Source: Aquicoccus sp. G2-2
GTDB lineage: Bacteria > Pseudomonadota > Alphaproteobacteria > Rhodobacterales > Rhodobacteraceae
Assembly: GCF_034555965.1 (NCBI RefSeq)
Contig: NZ_JAYDCK010000003.1
Span: forward strand, 496,001 to 560,000
DNA length: 64,000 nucleotides
Direction of reading: 5' to 3'
Shown: positions 50,025 to 57,268 of the stretch, in pieces
Position numbering within the stretch: position 1 is the stretch's first letter
How the letters are laid out: each line of letters begins with the position of its first letter
Notes under the pieces: model-generated
Seen by the model: the letters and a program-made list of their open reading frames with translations, nothing else
The model's database searches: none
Told to the model about the DNA's origin: nothing
Made by a program: the position numbers and the translations under genes

Positions 50025-50050
50025 GGTGATGGGCAGGTGCTTGAGCGTAT

Positions 50051-50392
50051 TTAGAACTTGCTCCAGCCGCCAAGACCGGCCCCGAAGTCGATGCCGCGCG
50101 CGCCGAGATCGTAGCCGATGCTCAGATCACCATAAACGTTGTTGTCGAGCCACGCGGCCCCGACATTGGGACGCCAACTGCCGGAGTTGATCTTGTAGTC
50201 AAGCCCGAGCGAGGCGACGGCGTTTTGCTTGGTGTCGTCGGAAAAGACCCGCGCGCCGACGGCAACATCGCCACCGGTATTGCCGCCAAAGACGTAGGAA
50301 AGGCCAAAGCCAACAGCGGGATCGGCCTGAGCCATCGGGGCGATGGCGGCAAGGGTCGTGGCAAGGCTGGCGGCCAATGCAATGTTTTTCAT
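50051..50392 (-). CDS. Small secreted or outer-membrane protein of unknown function
   Basis: Protein of 113 residues with a clear signal peptide (MKNIALAASLATTLAAIAPMAQA). The mature part is glycine-rich with alternating polar/hydrophobic strands (GFGLSYVFGGNTGGDVAVGARVF, shown in part by its GLSYVF and SIGYDLG segments). This suggests a few transmembrane beta strands or a periplasmic beta protein. It ends with an aromatic residue (WSKF), common in outer-membrane proteins. GAGAGGACAATCGAG precedes the ATG. It lies between the two paa operons and may or may not be related to them. Confidence 0.7.
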   Translation of the reverse strand: MKNIALAASLATTLAAIAPMAQADPAVGFGLSYVFGGNTGGDVAVGARVFSDDTKQNAVASLGLDYKINSGSWRPNVGAAWLDNNVYGDLSIGYDLGARGIDFGAGLGGWSKF

Positions 50393-50418
50393 CTCGATTG
50401 TCCTCTCGTGTTTTTGGG

Positions 50419-50440
50419 CCCGCGCATTTCAGTGCGCGGG
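50419..50440. other. Stem-loop between paaR and the small secreted protein gene
   Basis: Perfect 8-base stem CCCGCGCA (50419-50426) and TGCGCGGG (50433-50440) with a six-base loop, in the gap below the end of paaR. On the paaR strand the stem is followed by CCCAAAAAC and not a T-run, so a terminator role is doubtful. It also lies in the untranslated leader side of the 50051-50392 gene. Confidence 0.4.
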
Positions 50441-50447
50441 TGTTGGT

Positions 50448-50462
50448 CGTATTCGTAATACG
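50448..50462. promoter_or_regulatory. Perfect palindrome upstream of the small secreted protein gene
   Basis: CGTATT-CGT-AATACG is a perfect inverted repeat 56-70 bases before the ATG at 50392. Its position fits an operator overlapping the promoter of that gene. The regulator is unknown. It differs from the GC-rich candidate PaaR sites. Confidence 0.4.
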
Positions 50463-50523
50463 TAGGAAGCGCTTGGTTCCGTCGCTAGCCGTGCGGCAAG
50501 AACCCGCCGAAATGACGCAAGTG

Positions 50524-51120
50524 TCAGAGCGCGCCGAGGCCGCCGAGGGTGAGGTCGCTGATATGGCGCGCATAGGCGTGGCGGGCGGGCGCGTCGGCAC
50601 CGGGGTTCCACATGTAAAACCAGTTCAACATGCCGAAAACCGACATGGTGGTGGCGCGCAGTTTATCCGGCGCATTTTCAAACTGCGCCGGGGCGTTGGC
50701 GGCGAGGATCGACGACAGGTGCCGGACCATATCGCGCTGATAGGCGCGCAACACGCTTTGTTGGGCTTGCGGTAGCGCGGCAAGGCCGGAGCCTTGGACG
50801 CGATGTTCATCGTCCGCGCCCTGATAGGCGAGCAGGATTTGCAGCACGGTTTCGCGCAGTGCCGCTTCGGGCGGTTTGCCGGTCAGATCAATGCCGCAGA
50901 CCCGGTCGCGCAACGTGCTGAGGTAATTGTCAAGCACATCGAAAAGCAGCGCGTCCTTGCTTTCGTAATAGTGGTAGATATTGGCTTTGGAGATGCCGCA
51001 CTCGGCGGCAAGGAGGCTCATCGAAGCACGGTCAAAGCCTTTGTTGGCAAAGACTTTGGCCGCCGATTTGAGGATCTGGGCGCGCTTTTCTCCGTGGTCC
51101 TTGGCAATTGTTCGGGCCAA
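50524..51120 (-). CDS. paaR: TetR family repressor of phenylacetate genes
   Basis: TetR-type repressor of about 198 residues. The N-terminal helix-turn-helix is plain (AQILKSAAKVFANKGFDRAS, then CGISKANIYHYYESKDALL), and the variable ligand-binding domain ends LGGLGAL. The start is a TTG at 51120 with GAAGGAG seven bases upstream. A longer reading to 51306 runs inside paaK and has no ribosome site. It is the last gene of the paaG-I-K-R operon, so it would be autoregulated. Phenylacetyl-CoA is the inducer in characterised PaaR proteins. Confidence 0.85.
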   Translation of the reverse strand: MARTIAKDHGEKRAQILKSAAKVFANKGFDRASMSLLAAECGISKANIYHYYESKDALLFDVLDNYLSTLRDRVCGIDLTGKPPEAALRETVLQILLAYQGADDEHRVQGSGLAALPQAQQSVLRAYQRDMVRHLSSILAANAPAQFENAPDKLRATTMSVFGMLNWFYMWNPGADAPARHAYARHISDLTLGGLGAL

Positions 51121-51124
51121 TCGG

Positions 51125-52435
51125 TCACTCCTTCGGGCGGTGATCGACGACGCGGCGCGCCTTGCCTTGGCTGCGCTCGACCCCGCCTTCGGGATGCACT
51201 TCGATCTTGGTTGAGACGCCGACGATGGATTTGATGTGATGTGCCAGTTCACGCGCCGAGGCGGCGCGGGCGTCATCGGAGGCTTGTTCGGGGGTGCATT
51301 CGGCATGGATGATCATTGCGTCCATCCGGTTGTCGCGCACCAGTTCAAGCTGAAAATAGGGCGCGAGACCGGCGCATTTCAGAACCTGTTCTTCGATCTG
51401 GGTCGGGAAGACATTGACGCCGCGCAGGATGATCATGTCATCCGAGCGGCCGGTGACTTTCTCCATCCGGCGCATGGTGCGTGCGGTGCCGGGCAGAAGG
51501 CGGGTAAGGTCGCGGGTGCGGTAGCGCACCATTGGCAAGCCTTCCTTGGTGAGCGTGGTAAAGACCAGTTCGCCCATTTCGCCATCGGGCAGCACGTCGC
51601 CGGTTTCCGGGTCGATTACCTCGGGGTAGAAATGGTCTTCCCAGACGTGCAGGCCATCCTTGGTTTCGACGCATTCATTGGCAATGCCCGGCCCCATGAC
51701 TTCCGAGAGGCCGTAGATATCGACGGCGTGCATGTCGAAGGCATCCTCAACCTCTTTGCGCATCGCATTGGTCCACGGCTCGGCGCCAAAGATGCCGACA
51801 TCAAGCGAACAGGCGCGCGGATCAAGGCCGTGGTGTTGGAACGCTTCAAGGATGTTGAGCATGTAGGAGGGTGTCACCATGATGGTGCTGGGTTTGAAAT
51901 CCTGAATGAGGGTAACCTGCCGTTCGGTCATCCCGCCGGAGATCGGCACCACGGTGCAGCCCAGTTTTTCAGCCCCGTAATGCGCGCCCAGCCCGCCGGT
52001 GAAGAGGCCGTAGCCATAGGCCACATGCACCAGATCGCCGGGCCGGGTGCCCGAGGCGCGCATCGAGCGGGCGACGAGGCTGGCCCATGTGTCGATATCG
52101 TTGCGGGTATAGCCGACAACGGTAGGTTTGCCGGTGGTGCCGGAGGAAGCATGAACCCGGATGATTTCCTCGCGGGGCACGGCGAAGAGGCCGAACGGGT
52201 AGTTGTCACGCAGGTCTGTCTTGTAGGTGAACGGAAATTTAGCGAGATCGGCGAGCGATTGCAGATCGTCGGGGTGAACGCCTGCTTCATCGAAACGCTG
52301 GCGATACATCGCCACGTTGTCATAGGCGTGGCGCAGCGACCATTTGAGGCGTTTGAGCTGAAGCGCGCGAATTTCGTCGATGGAGGCAATCTCGATCGGG
52401 TCGAGATCGGATTTGGCGGGTGTCAGGTCTTTCAT
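51125..52435 (-). CDS. paaK: Phenylacetate-CoA ligase
   Basis: AMP-forming ligase of 436 residues that activates phenylacetate to phenylacetyl-CoA, the first step of the pathway. The P-loop motif ASSGTTGKPTVVGYT, the later DIYGLSEVMGPG segment and YRTRDLTRL (hinge Asp and Arg) are present. AAACC precedes a GAGGAGG ribosome site at 52439-52445 on the minus strand. The gene lies 19 bases after paaI and 4 bases before paaR in one operon. Confidence 0.95.
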   Translation of the reverse strand: MKDLTPAKSDLDPIEIASIDEIRALQLKRLKWSLRHAYDNVAMYRQRFDEAGVHPDDLQSLADLAKFPFTYKTDLRDNYPFGLFAVPREEIIRVHASSGTTGKPTVVGYTRNDIDTWASLVARSMRASGTRPGDLVHVAYGYGLFTGGLGAHYGAEKLGCTVVPISGGMTERQVTLIQDFKPSTIMVTPSYMLNILEAFQHHGLDPRACSLDVGIFGAEPWTNAMRKEVEDAFDMHAVDIYGLSEVMGPGIANECVETKDGLHVWEDHFYPEVIDPETGDVLPDGEMGELVFTTLTKEGLPMVRYRTRDLTRLLPGTARTMRRMEKVTGRSDDMIILRGVNVFPTQIEEQVLKCAGLAPYFQLELVRDNRMDAMIIHAECTPEQASDDARAASARELAHHIKSIVGVSTKIEVHPEGGVERSQGKARRVVDHRPKE

Positions 52436-52454
52436 GGTTTCCTCCTCATGAAGC

Positions 52455-52880
52455 TCATTCCTCGAATAGCTGGCCTTTGATGGCGCGCGAAAAGCCGCGA
52501 AATTCGGCGATGGCGTGGCCGTTTTGATTGCTCACCTTGATATCATATATGCCCGAGCGACCCTGCTGTGAAAGCTCCACCGCTTCGGCCCGCAGGCGGT
52601 CACCGGCATGGCCGGGGGCGAGATATGAGATCAGGTTGTGTTGCGCCACGGTCGATTGGTTGCGCGAATTGCAGGCAAAGGCGAAGGCGCTGTCGGCCAG
52701 CGCGAAGGTGACACCGCCGTGGCAGATGCCGTGGCCGTTGCAATGATGCGGCTCGACCGTGAGTTCGAGCACGGCGCGGCCTTCGTCTATCTCGGTAATT
52801 TCCATGCCGAACCATTTCGAGGCATTGTCATCGGCCCACATCGCGGCGGCGGATTTTTCGGCGCGTTCCTTCGGGGTCAT
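52455..52880 (-). CDS. paaI: Hydroxyphenylacetyl-CoA thioesterase PaaI
   Basis: Hot-dog-fold thioesterase of 141 residues that removes dead-end CoA esters to keep free coenzyme A available. The family motif NGHGICHGGVTFALADSAFA holds the catalytic Asp and backbone turn. The ATG at 52880 overlaps the paaG stop by four bases (ATGA), so the two are translationally coupled. Length and position are typical for paa operons. Confidence 0.93.
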   Translation of the reverse strand: MTPKERAEKSAAAMWADDNASKWFGMEITEIDEGRAVLELTVEPHHCNGHGICHGGVTFALADSAFAFACNSRNQSTVAQHNLISYLAPGHAGDRLRAEAVELSQQGRSGIYDIKVSNQNGHAIAEFRGFSRAIKGQLFEE

Positions 52881-53661
52881 TTGCCTTTGAACTCCGGCGC
52901 GCGTTTATCAAGGAAGGCGGCGACGCCTTCGGCATAGTCGGCACTTTCGCCGCAGGCTTTCATCAGATCGGCCTCTAGCTCGAGATGGGCATCAAGCGAG
53001 TTGGTGGCAGCGGCGGTGATGGCGCGCTTGGTGCTGGCATAGCCGAAGGTCGGCCCTTCGGCAAAGCGCGCCGCCATGGCGCGGGCTTCGTCCATCAGCG
53101 CATCATCGGGCAGGGCTTTCCAGATCAGCCCCCAATCGGCGGCGCGCGCGGCGGGCAATGGCTCGGCGGTGAGCGCCAGCCCCTTGGCGCGGGCTTCGCC
53201 CAAGAGCCGGGTGAGGTGCCAGCTTGCGCCGGTGTCGGGGATCAGGCCGACCTTGGAGAAGGATTGGATGAACTTCGCACTTTCCCCGGCGAGGACAATA
53301 TCGCAGGCCAGTGCCACCGAAGAGCCAGCCCCGGCGGCGACGCCGTTGACGGCGCAGATCACCGGGCAGTCGAGCGCGCGGATCTGGCGCACGAGGGGCG
53401 CCCAGAAATTGCGCACTGTGGCGCCGAGATCGGGGGGCCGTCCATCTTGCGCGGGTCGCGGTTGCCGAGATCCTGCCCGGCGCAGAAGCCGCGCCCCGCG
53501 CCAGTGAGCAGCACGGCGCGCTTGGCGCTGTCGCGCGCGGTTTGCAGGGCGGCGCGCAGGGCGAGGTGCATTTCTTCGTTGAAAGAGTTGAGTTTGTCCG
53601 GGCGGTTGAGGGTGATTTCCACCCAATTGCCATGATCGGTGGTGAGCACGGTTTCGCTCAT
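52877..53661 (-). CDS. paaG: 1,2-epoxyphenylacetyl-CoA isomerase PaaG (frameshift in sequence)
   Basis: Crotonase-family isomerase of about 261 residues that turns the epoxide into the seven-membered oxepin-CoA. The normal family length is recovered by adding one base to the G6 run at 53432-53437. Before it the frame gives TGAGRGFCAGQDLGNRDP. After it comes DLGATVRNFWAPLVRQI, VNGVAAGAGSSVAL and FSKVGLIPDTGASW with the catalytic Asp. The ATG at 53661 begins MSETVLTTDHGN. It heads the leftward paaG-I-K-R operon, opposite paaZ. Confidence 0.88.
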
Positions 53662-53705
53662 GAGTCTCTCCCCCTCAAAGCCGGTTTGCTGTGGTTGGTC
53701 TTGCA

Positions 53706-53723
53706 TAAACCGAACGGTTGGTC
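53706..53723. promoter_or_regulatory. Imperfect palindrome between paaG and paaZ, candidate PaaR operator
   Basis: ACCGAACGGTTGGT (53709-53722) contains the inverted repeat AACCG-AA-CGGTT and lies 47 bases upstream of the paaG start in the divergent paaG/paaZ region. The form matches TetR-type phenylacetate operators. It would let PaaR control both directions. Related to, but spaced differently from, the repeat at 44340. Confidence 0.5.
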
Positions 53724-53758
53724 AATAAAAGAGGGGTATGCGCGTGCCATCAGCCGGG

Positions 53759-53926
53759 AGCGGGGGCCAGCCCCCGCACGCAGGTATGAGCGGGGGCCAG
53801 CCCCCGCACGCAGGTATGAGCGGGGGCCAGCCCCCGCACGCAGGAATAAGCGGGGGCCAGCCCCCGCACGCAGGTATGAGCGGGGGCCAGCCCCCGCACC
53901 CCCGGGATATTTCGGGCAAAATGAAG
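53759..53926. repeat. Tandem 30-base REP-like palindromic repeats
   Basis: Four full copies and a fifth partial copy of a 30-base unit built on the hairpin CGGGGGCCAGCCCCCG followed by CACGCAGGTATG. One unit differs (GGAATA for GGTATG). The array ends in CCCCCGGGATATTTCGGG, an intergenic palindrome common in Rhodobacterales. It lies in the paaZ leader, between the candidate operator and the paaZ ribosome site. Copy number probably varies between strains. Effects on paaZ expression are possible but unproven. Confidence 0.85.
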
Positions 53927-53956
53927 CGGGTGACGGATTCGGGAGGAGACAGGCAA

Positions 53957-55974
53957 ATGGCTGTGCAGAGGATCGAGAGTTTTGTTGCAGGCGCGTGGCA
54001 GGCACCGGGGGCGGGGCGCGCCCGATTGCCAGCGCGATCACCGGTGAAGTGATTGCAGAGGCCGGGAATGCGGCGCTGGATACCGGGGCGATGCTGGCCT
54101 ATGCGCGCGATGTGGGCGGCCCGGCGCTTAGGGCGCTGACCTTTCACGACCGCGCAAGGATGCTGAAGGCGCTGGCGCTTTACCTGACCGAACACAAGCA
54201 GGCGCTTTATGATATTTCCTTTGCCACCGGGGCGACGCAGAGCGATCACGCGTTCGATATTGATGGCGGGATCGGCACGTTGTTCGTGTTTGCCTCCAAA
54301 GGGCGGCGCGAGATGCCGGATGGGCAGATTTACCTTGATGGCGGGCTAGAGCAGTTTGGCCGCGAGGGGCGCTTTATGGGGCAGCATGTCTGCACCCCGT
54401 TGCAGGGCGTGGCGGTGCATATCAACGCGTTCAACTTCCCGGTTTGGGGGATGTTAGAGAAGCTCGCCCCCGCCATTCTGGCCGGGGTTCCGGCGATCGT
54501 GAAGCCAGCCACGGCGACGTGTTATGTGACCGAGCTTGCGGTCAGGCTGATGCTGGAAAGCGGTATTCTGCCCAAAGGTGCGCTGCAATTCGTGGCCGGG
54601 GGCTTGGGCGATATGCTTGACCAGCTGGGCGCGCAGGATGTGGTGGGATTTACCGGCTCGGCGGCGACGGCGCGCAGTTTGCGCGGGCGCGACGCGATTT
54701 TGGACAATGCGGTGCGGTTCATGGCCGAGCAGGACAGTCTTAACGCGTCGATCCTTGGGCCGGATGTGACGCCGGGGAGTGGCGAGTTTGATCTGTTCAT
54801 CAAGGAAGTGGTGCGCGAGATTACCGTGAAGGCCGGGCAGAAATGCACGGCGATCCGGCGGATTATCGCGCCCGAGGGCGTGGTTGAGCCGGTAATAGAG
54901 GCGCTGGGCAAGCGATTGTCGAAGCTGGTGATTGGCGATCCGCGCGACGCGGCGACGCGGATGGGTGCGCTTGTCTCGGCCGAGCAGAAGGCGGATGTGC
55001 TGGAGAAGGCGGCGCTGATTGGGAGTGAATGCGCGCTGGTTTATGGTGATCCGGCGGATTTGCCGATGGGGGGCAAGGGGGGATTTGTTTCACCTTTGTT
55101 GTTCCATTGCACTGACCCGGACGCGGCGCAAAGGGTGCATGATACGGAAGCCTTTGGGCCGGTGTCCACGGTGATGGGGTATCGCGATCTGGATCATGCC
55201 ACGCAGCTTGCCAATCGCGGCGGTGGGTCGCTGGTGACGTCGCTGATTACGCGCGATGGTGATGTGGCGCGGCAGGTTGTGCTGGACGCGGGCGCGTGGC
55301 ACGGGCGGATTTACATCAACAACGCCGACAGCATGGCGGAGAGTACCGGGCATGGCGCGCCGATGCCGCATATGGTGCATGGCGGGCCGGGGCGCGCCGG
55401 AGGCGGTGAGGAGCTGGGCGGGGTGCGCGGTGTTATGCATTACATGCAGCGCACCGCCGTGCAGGGCAGCCCGGATATTCTGAGCGCGATTGGCGGGCGC
55501 TGGGTGCCGGGTGCCAAGGAGATCGACACCGGGGTGCATCCGTTCACCAAGAAATACGGCGACTTGGCGATTGGCGAGACGCTGCACACGAAATCGCGCG
55601 AGATTACACTCGATGACATCGAGCATTTCGCGCAGTTCACCGGTGATACGTTTTATGCCCATATGGATGACGCCGCGGCGAAGCGGAACCCGTTCTTTCC
55701 GGGCCGGGTGGCGCATGGGTATCTGCTGATCAGCTTTGCGGCGGGGCTTTTCGTGGAGCCGGATGAGGGGCCGGTGCTGGCCAATACCGGGCTGGATAAC
55801 CTGCGCTTTATGAAGCCGGTCGAGGCGGGCGATTCGATTGCTGTGCGGCTGAGCGTGAAGGCCAAGACCCCCCGCAACGAAGAGTATGGCGAGGTGCGTT
55901 GGCATGTGACGCTGACCAATCAGGATGGTGACAAGGTCGCGGAATACGAATTGCTGACGATGAACGCATTTTGA
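53957..55974 (+). CDS. paaZ: Oxepin-CoA hydrolase / 3-oxo-5,6-dehydrosuberyl-CoA semialdehyde dehydrogenase PaaZ (frameshift in sequence)
   Basis: Bifunctional ring-opening enzyme of about 672 residues after adding one G in the stretch 54007-54016. The N-terminal aldehyde dehydrogenase domain has [21 protein letters not shown] and the catalytic cysteine in GQKCTAIRR. From about residue 530 a MaoC-type hot-dog hydratase follows ([32 protein letters not shown]). GGAGGAG at 53942-53948 supports the ATG at 53957. Uncorrected, the first 20 residues are in another frame. It is divergent from paaG, with tandem repeats in its leader. Confidence 0.9.
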
Positions 55975-56024
55975 ACGGATGGGGGATGGTTGGCCCTACA
56001 CGCGAGCGCGAGTGGATGTTATGA

Positions 56025-56834
56025 ATGACACCCATGCGTGACAGGAAACCAACGCCCTATCAAGAGGTTCTGGATGCCCTGCTGGGCTGCGGGCCGCTTA
56101 AGACCTGGTCATTGATCGTGACCATTCTGGGCGATCTGGCGCAGGCCGGAGACGGGCGGCTGCCGGGGCCGGTGCTTTCCAGACTGACCGAGCCGCTGGG
56201 CATCCGGCCAGAGGCGCTGCGGGTGGCTATTCACCGGCTGCGGCGCGATGGCTGGATCACCTCGGAGCGCGATGGGCGGGTATCGGTTTACCGGCTGACG
56301 GCGCATGGCCGGACGCTGACGCAATCGGTGGCGGAACGGGTTTATGGAGCGACGATCGCCCAACCGGCGCGTTGGCATATTCTGGTCGGGCCGACGGCGG
56401 AGGCGGTGCAGGCGCTGGATGAGCCGGGGCTGATTCAGCTTGGTGCGCGGGTGGCGCTTTTGCCGGGGGACGCCGCGGGATTGCCGGCGAGCATTCTTGC
56501 GTGGGACGCGCAAGCGGGCGCGCTGCCGGATTGGGCAAGGGCCGCGATCATGCCGGAGGATCTGGTTGCTTCTTATGCGAGGCTTTGCGATGCGCTTGAC
56601 CGCGCGCTTGCCTTTTCGGCGGCGAAAACAGAAGACGCGATGAAGCGCGCGGTGTTGCGGTTCTTGGCCCTGCACCAGTGGCGGCGGCTGGTGTTGCGGC
56701 ACGGTGCTGCGGTGGAGGCGTTGATCGGCCCGGATTGGGACGGGGCGCGCTGTCGGGCGCGTATTACGACACTTCTTGCCATGCTGGACCGGCCCGACCC
56801 GGCCGCTTTGAGTGTATTGCCCAAGGCGCTGTGA
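56025..56834 (+). CDS. paaX: PaaX-family transcriptional repressor
   Basis: Regulator of 269 residues. The winged-helix domain is at the N-terminus (KTWSLIVTILGDLA ... GIRPEALRVAIHRLRRDGWI), followed by the PaaX central and C-terminal domains. PaaX of E. coli represses phenylacetate genes and is released by phenylacetyl-CoA. Here it lies 50 bases after paaZ in the same direction. The window therefore encodes two possible phenylacetate repressors, PaaX and the TetR-type PaaR. An ATG three codons in (56034) is an alternative start. Confidence 0.87.
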   Translation: MTPMRDRKPTPYQEVLDALLGCGPLKTWSLIVTILGDLAQAGDGRLPGPVLSRLTEPLGIRPEALRVAIHRLRRDGWITSERDGRVSVYRLTAHGRTLTQSVAERVYGATIAQPARWHILVGPTAEAVQALDEPGLIQLGARVALLPGDAAGLPASILAWDAQAGALPDWARAAIMPEDLVASYARLCDALDRALAFSAAKTEDAMKRAVLRFLALHQWRRLVLRHGAAVEALIGPDWDGARCRARITTLLAMLDRPDPAALSVLPKAL

Positions 56835-56866
56835 GGTTGGTTCGAGCGCCTTGGGCGTTTGGGCGG

Positions 56867-57139
56867 TTATCTTCGCGGCGGCGGGTAGCTTGGATCATCG
56901 GGCGAGACCACTTCATAGCCCGCGCCTTTGCCAAAGGCGGCACTTGGCGATCCGGGCCATGCGATCCACTTCAGTTCGTAAAACAGATCGGGGATTTCGA
57001 TGTGAATGGGCGGCTTGTCCCGTTTCGGCGGGGTGTCATCGCTGACGGTGACTTCGCCGTTGACGATGAACTGCCCCTTGATCCGGGTGCCGCCTTTGAC
57101 CTTGTCGATCTTCATCGGGATGAAATATCTCTCAATCAT
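56867..57139 (-). CDS. Small conserved-looking protein of unknown function
   Basis: Protein of 90 residues starting MIERYFIPMKIDKVKGGTRI, with no signal peptide, membrane segment or motif I recognise. It is rich in proline, lysine and beta-prone stretches and ends PSYPPPRR. A good ribosome site (CAGGAGTT) before the ATG at 57139 supports it as a real gene. It is convergent with paaX and about 130 bases below the end of the antiporter gene. It may be a cytoplasmic accessory protein. No function is proposed. Confidence 0.6.
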   Translation of the reverse strand: MIERYFIPMKIDKVKGGTRIKGQFIVNGEVTVSDDTPPKRDKPPIHIEIPDLFYELKWIAWPGSPSAAFGKGAGYEVVSPDDPSYPPPRR

Positions 57140-57268
57140 GAATTAACTCCTGAAAAAAGTGGTTCAAATGCCTTTTCTACCCGGCAAAAGGCGCCGGATG
57201 AACAGAGCTTAGCCGCGCGGTGGGCGGGGCGGATAGTCAGGAATTCGTGACCCTTGCGGTGGCGGCGA

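Noticed and set aside
53759-53926. CRISPR array interpretation of the 30-base repeats
   Set aside because: Units are directly adjacent with no variable spacers, and no cas genes are present.
53738-54052. Open frame with repeated SGGQPPHAGM peptides
   Set aside because: It is a translation of the non-coding tandem hairpin repeats and shares no frame with paaZ domains.
57160-57200. Possible hairpin GCCTTTT/AAAAGGC below the antiporter gene as a terminator
   Set aside because: Short AT-rich stem with a long loop; too weak to call.
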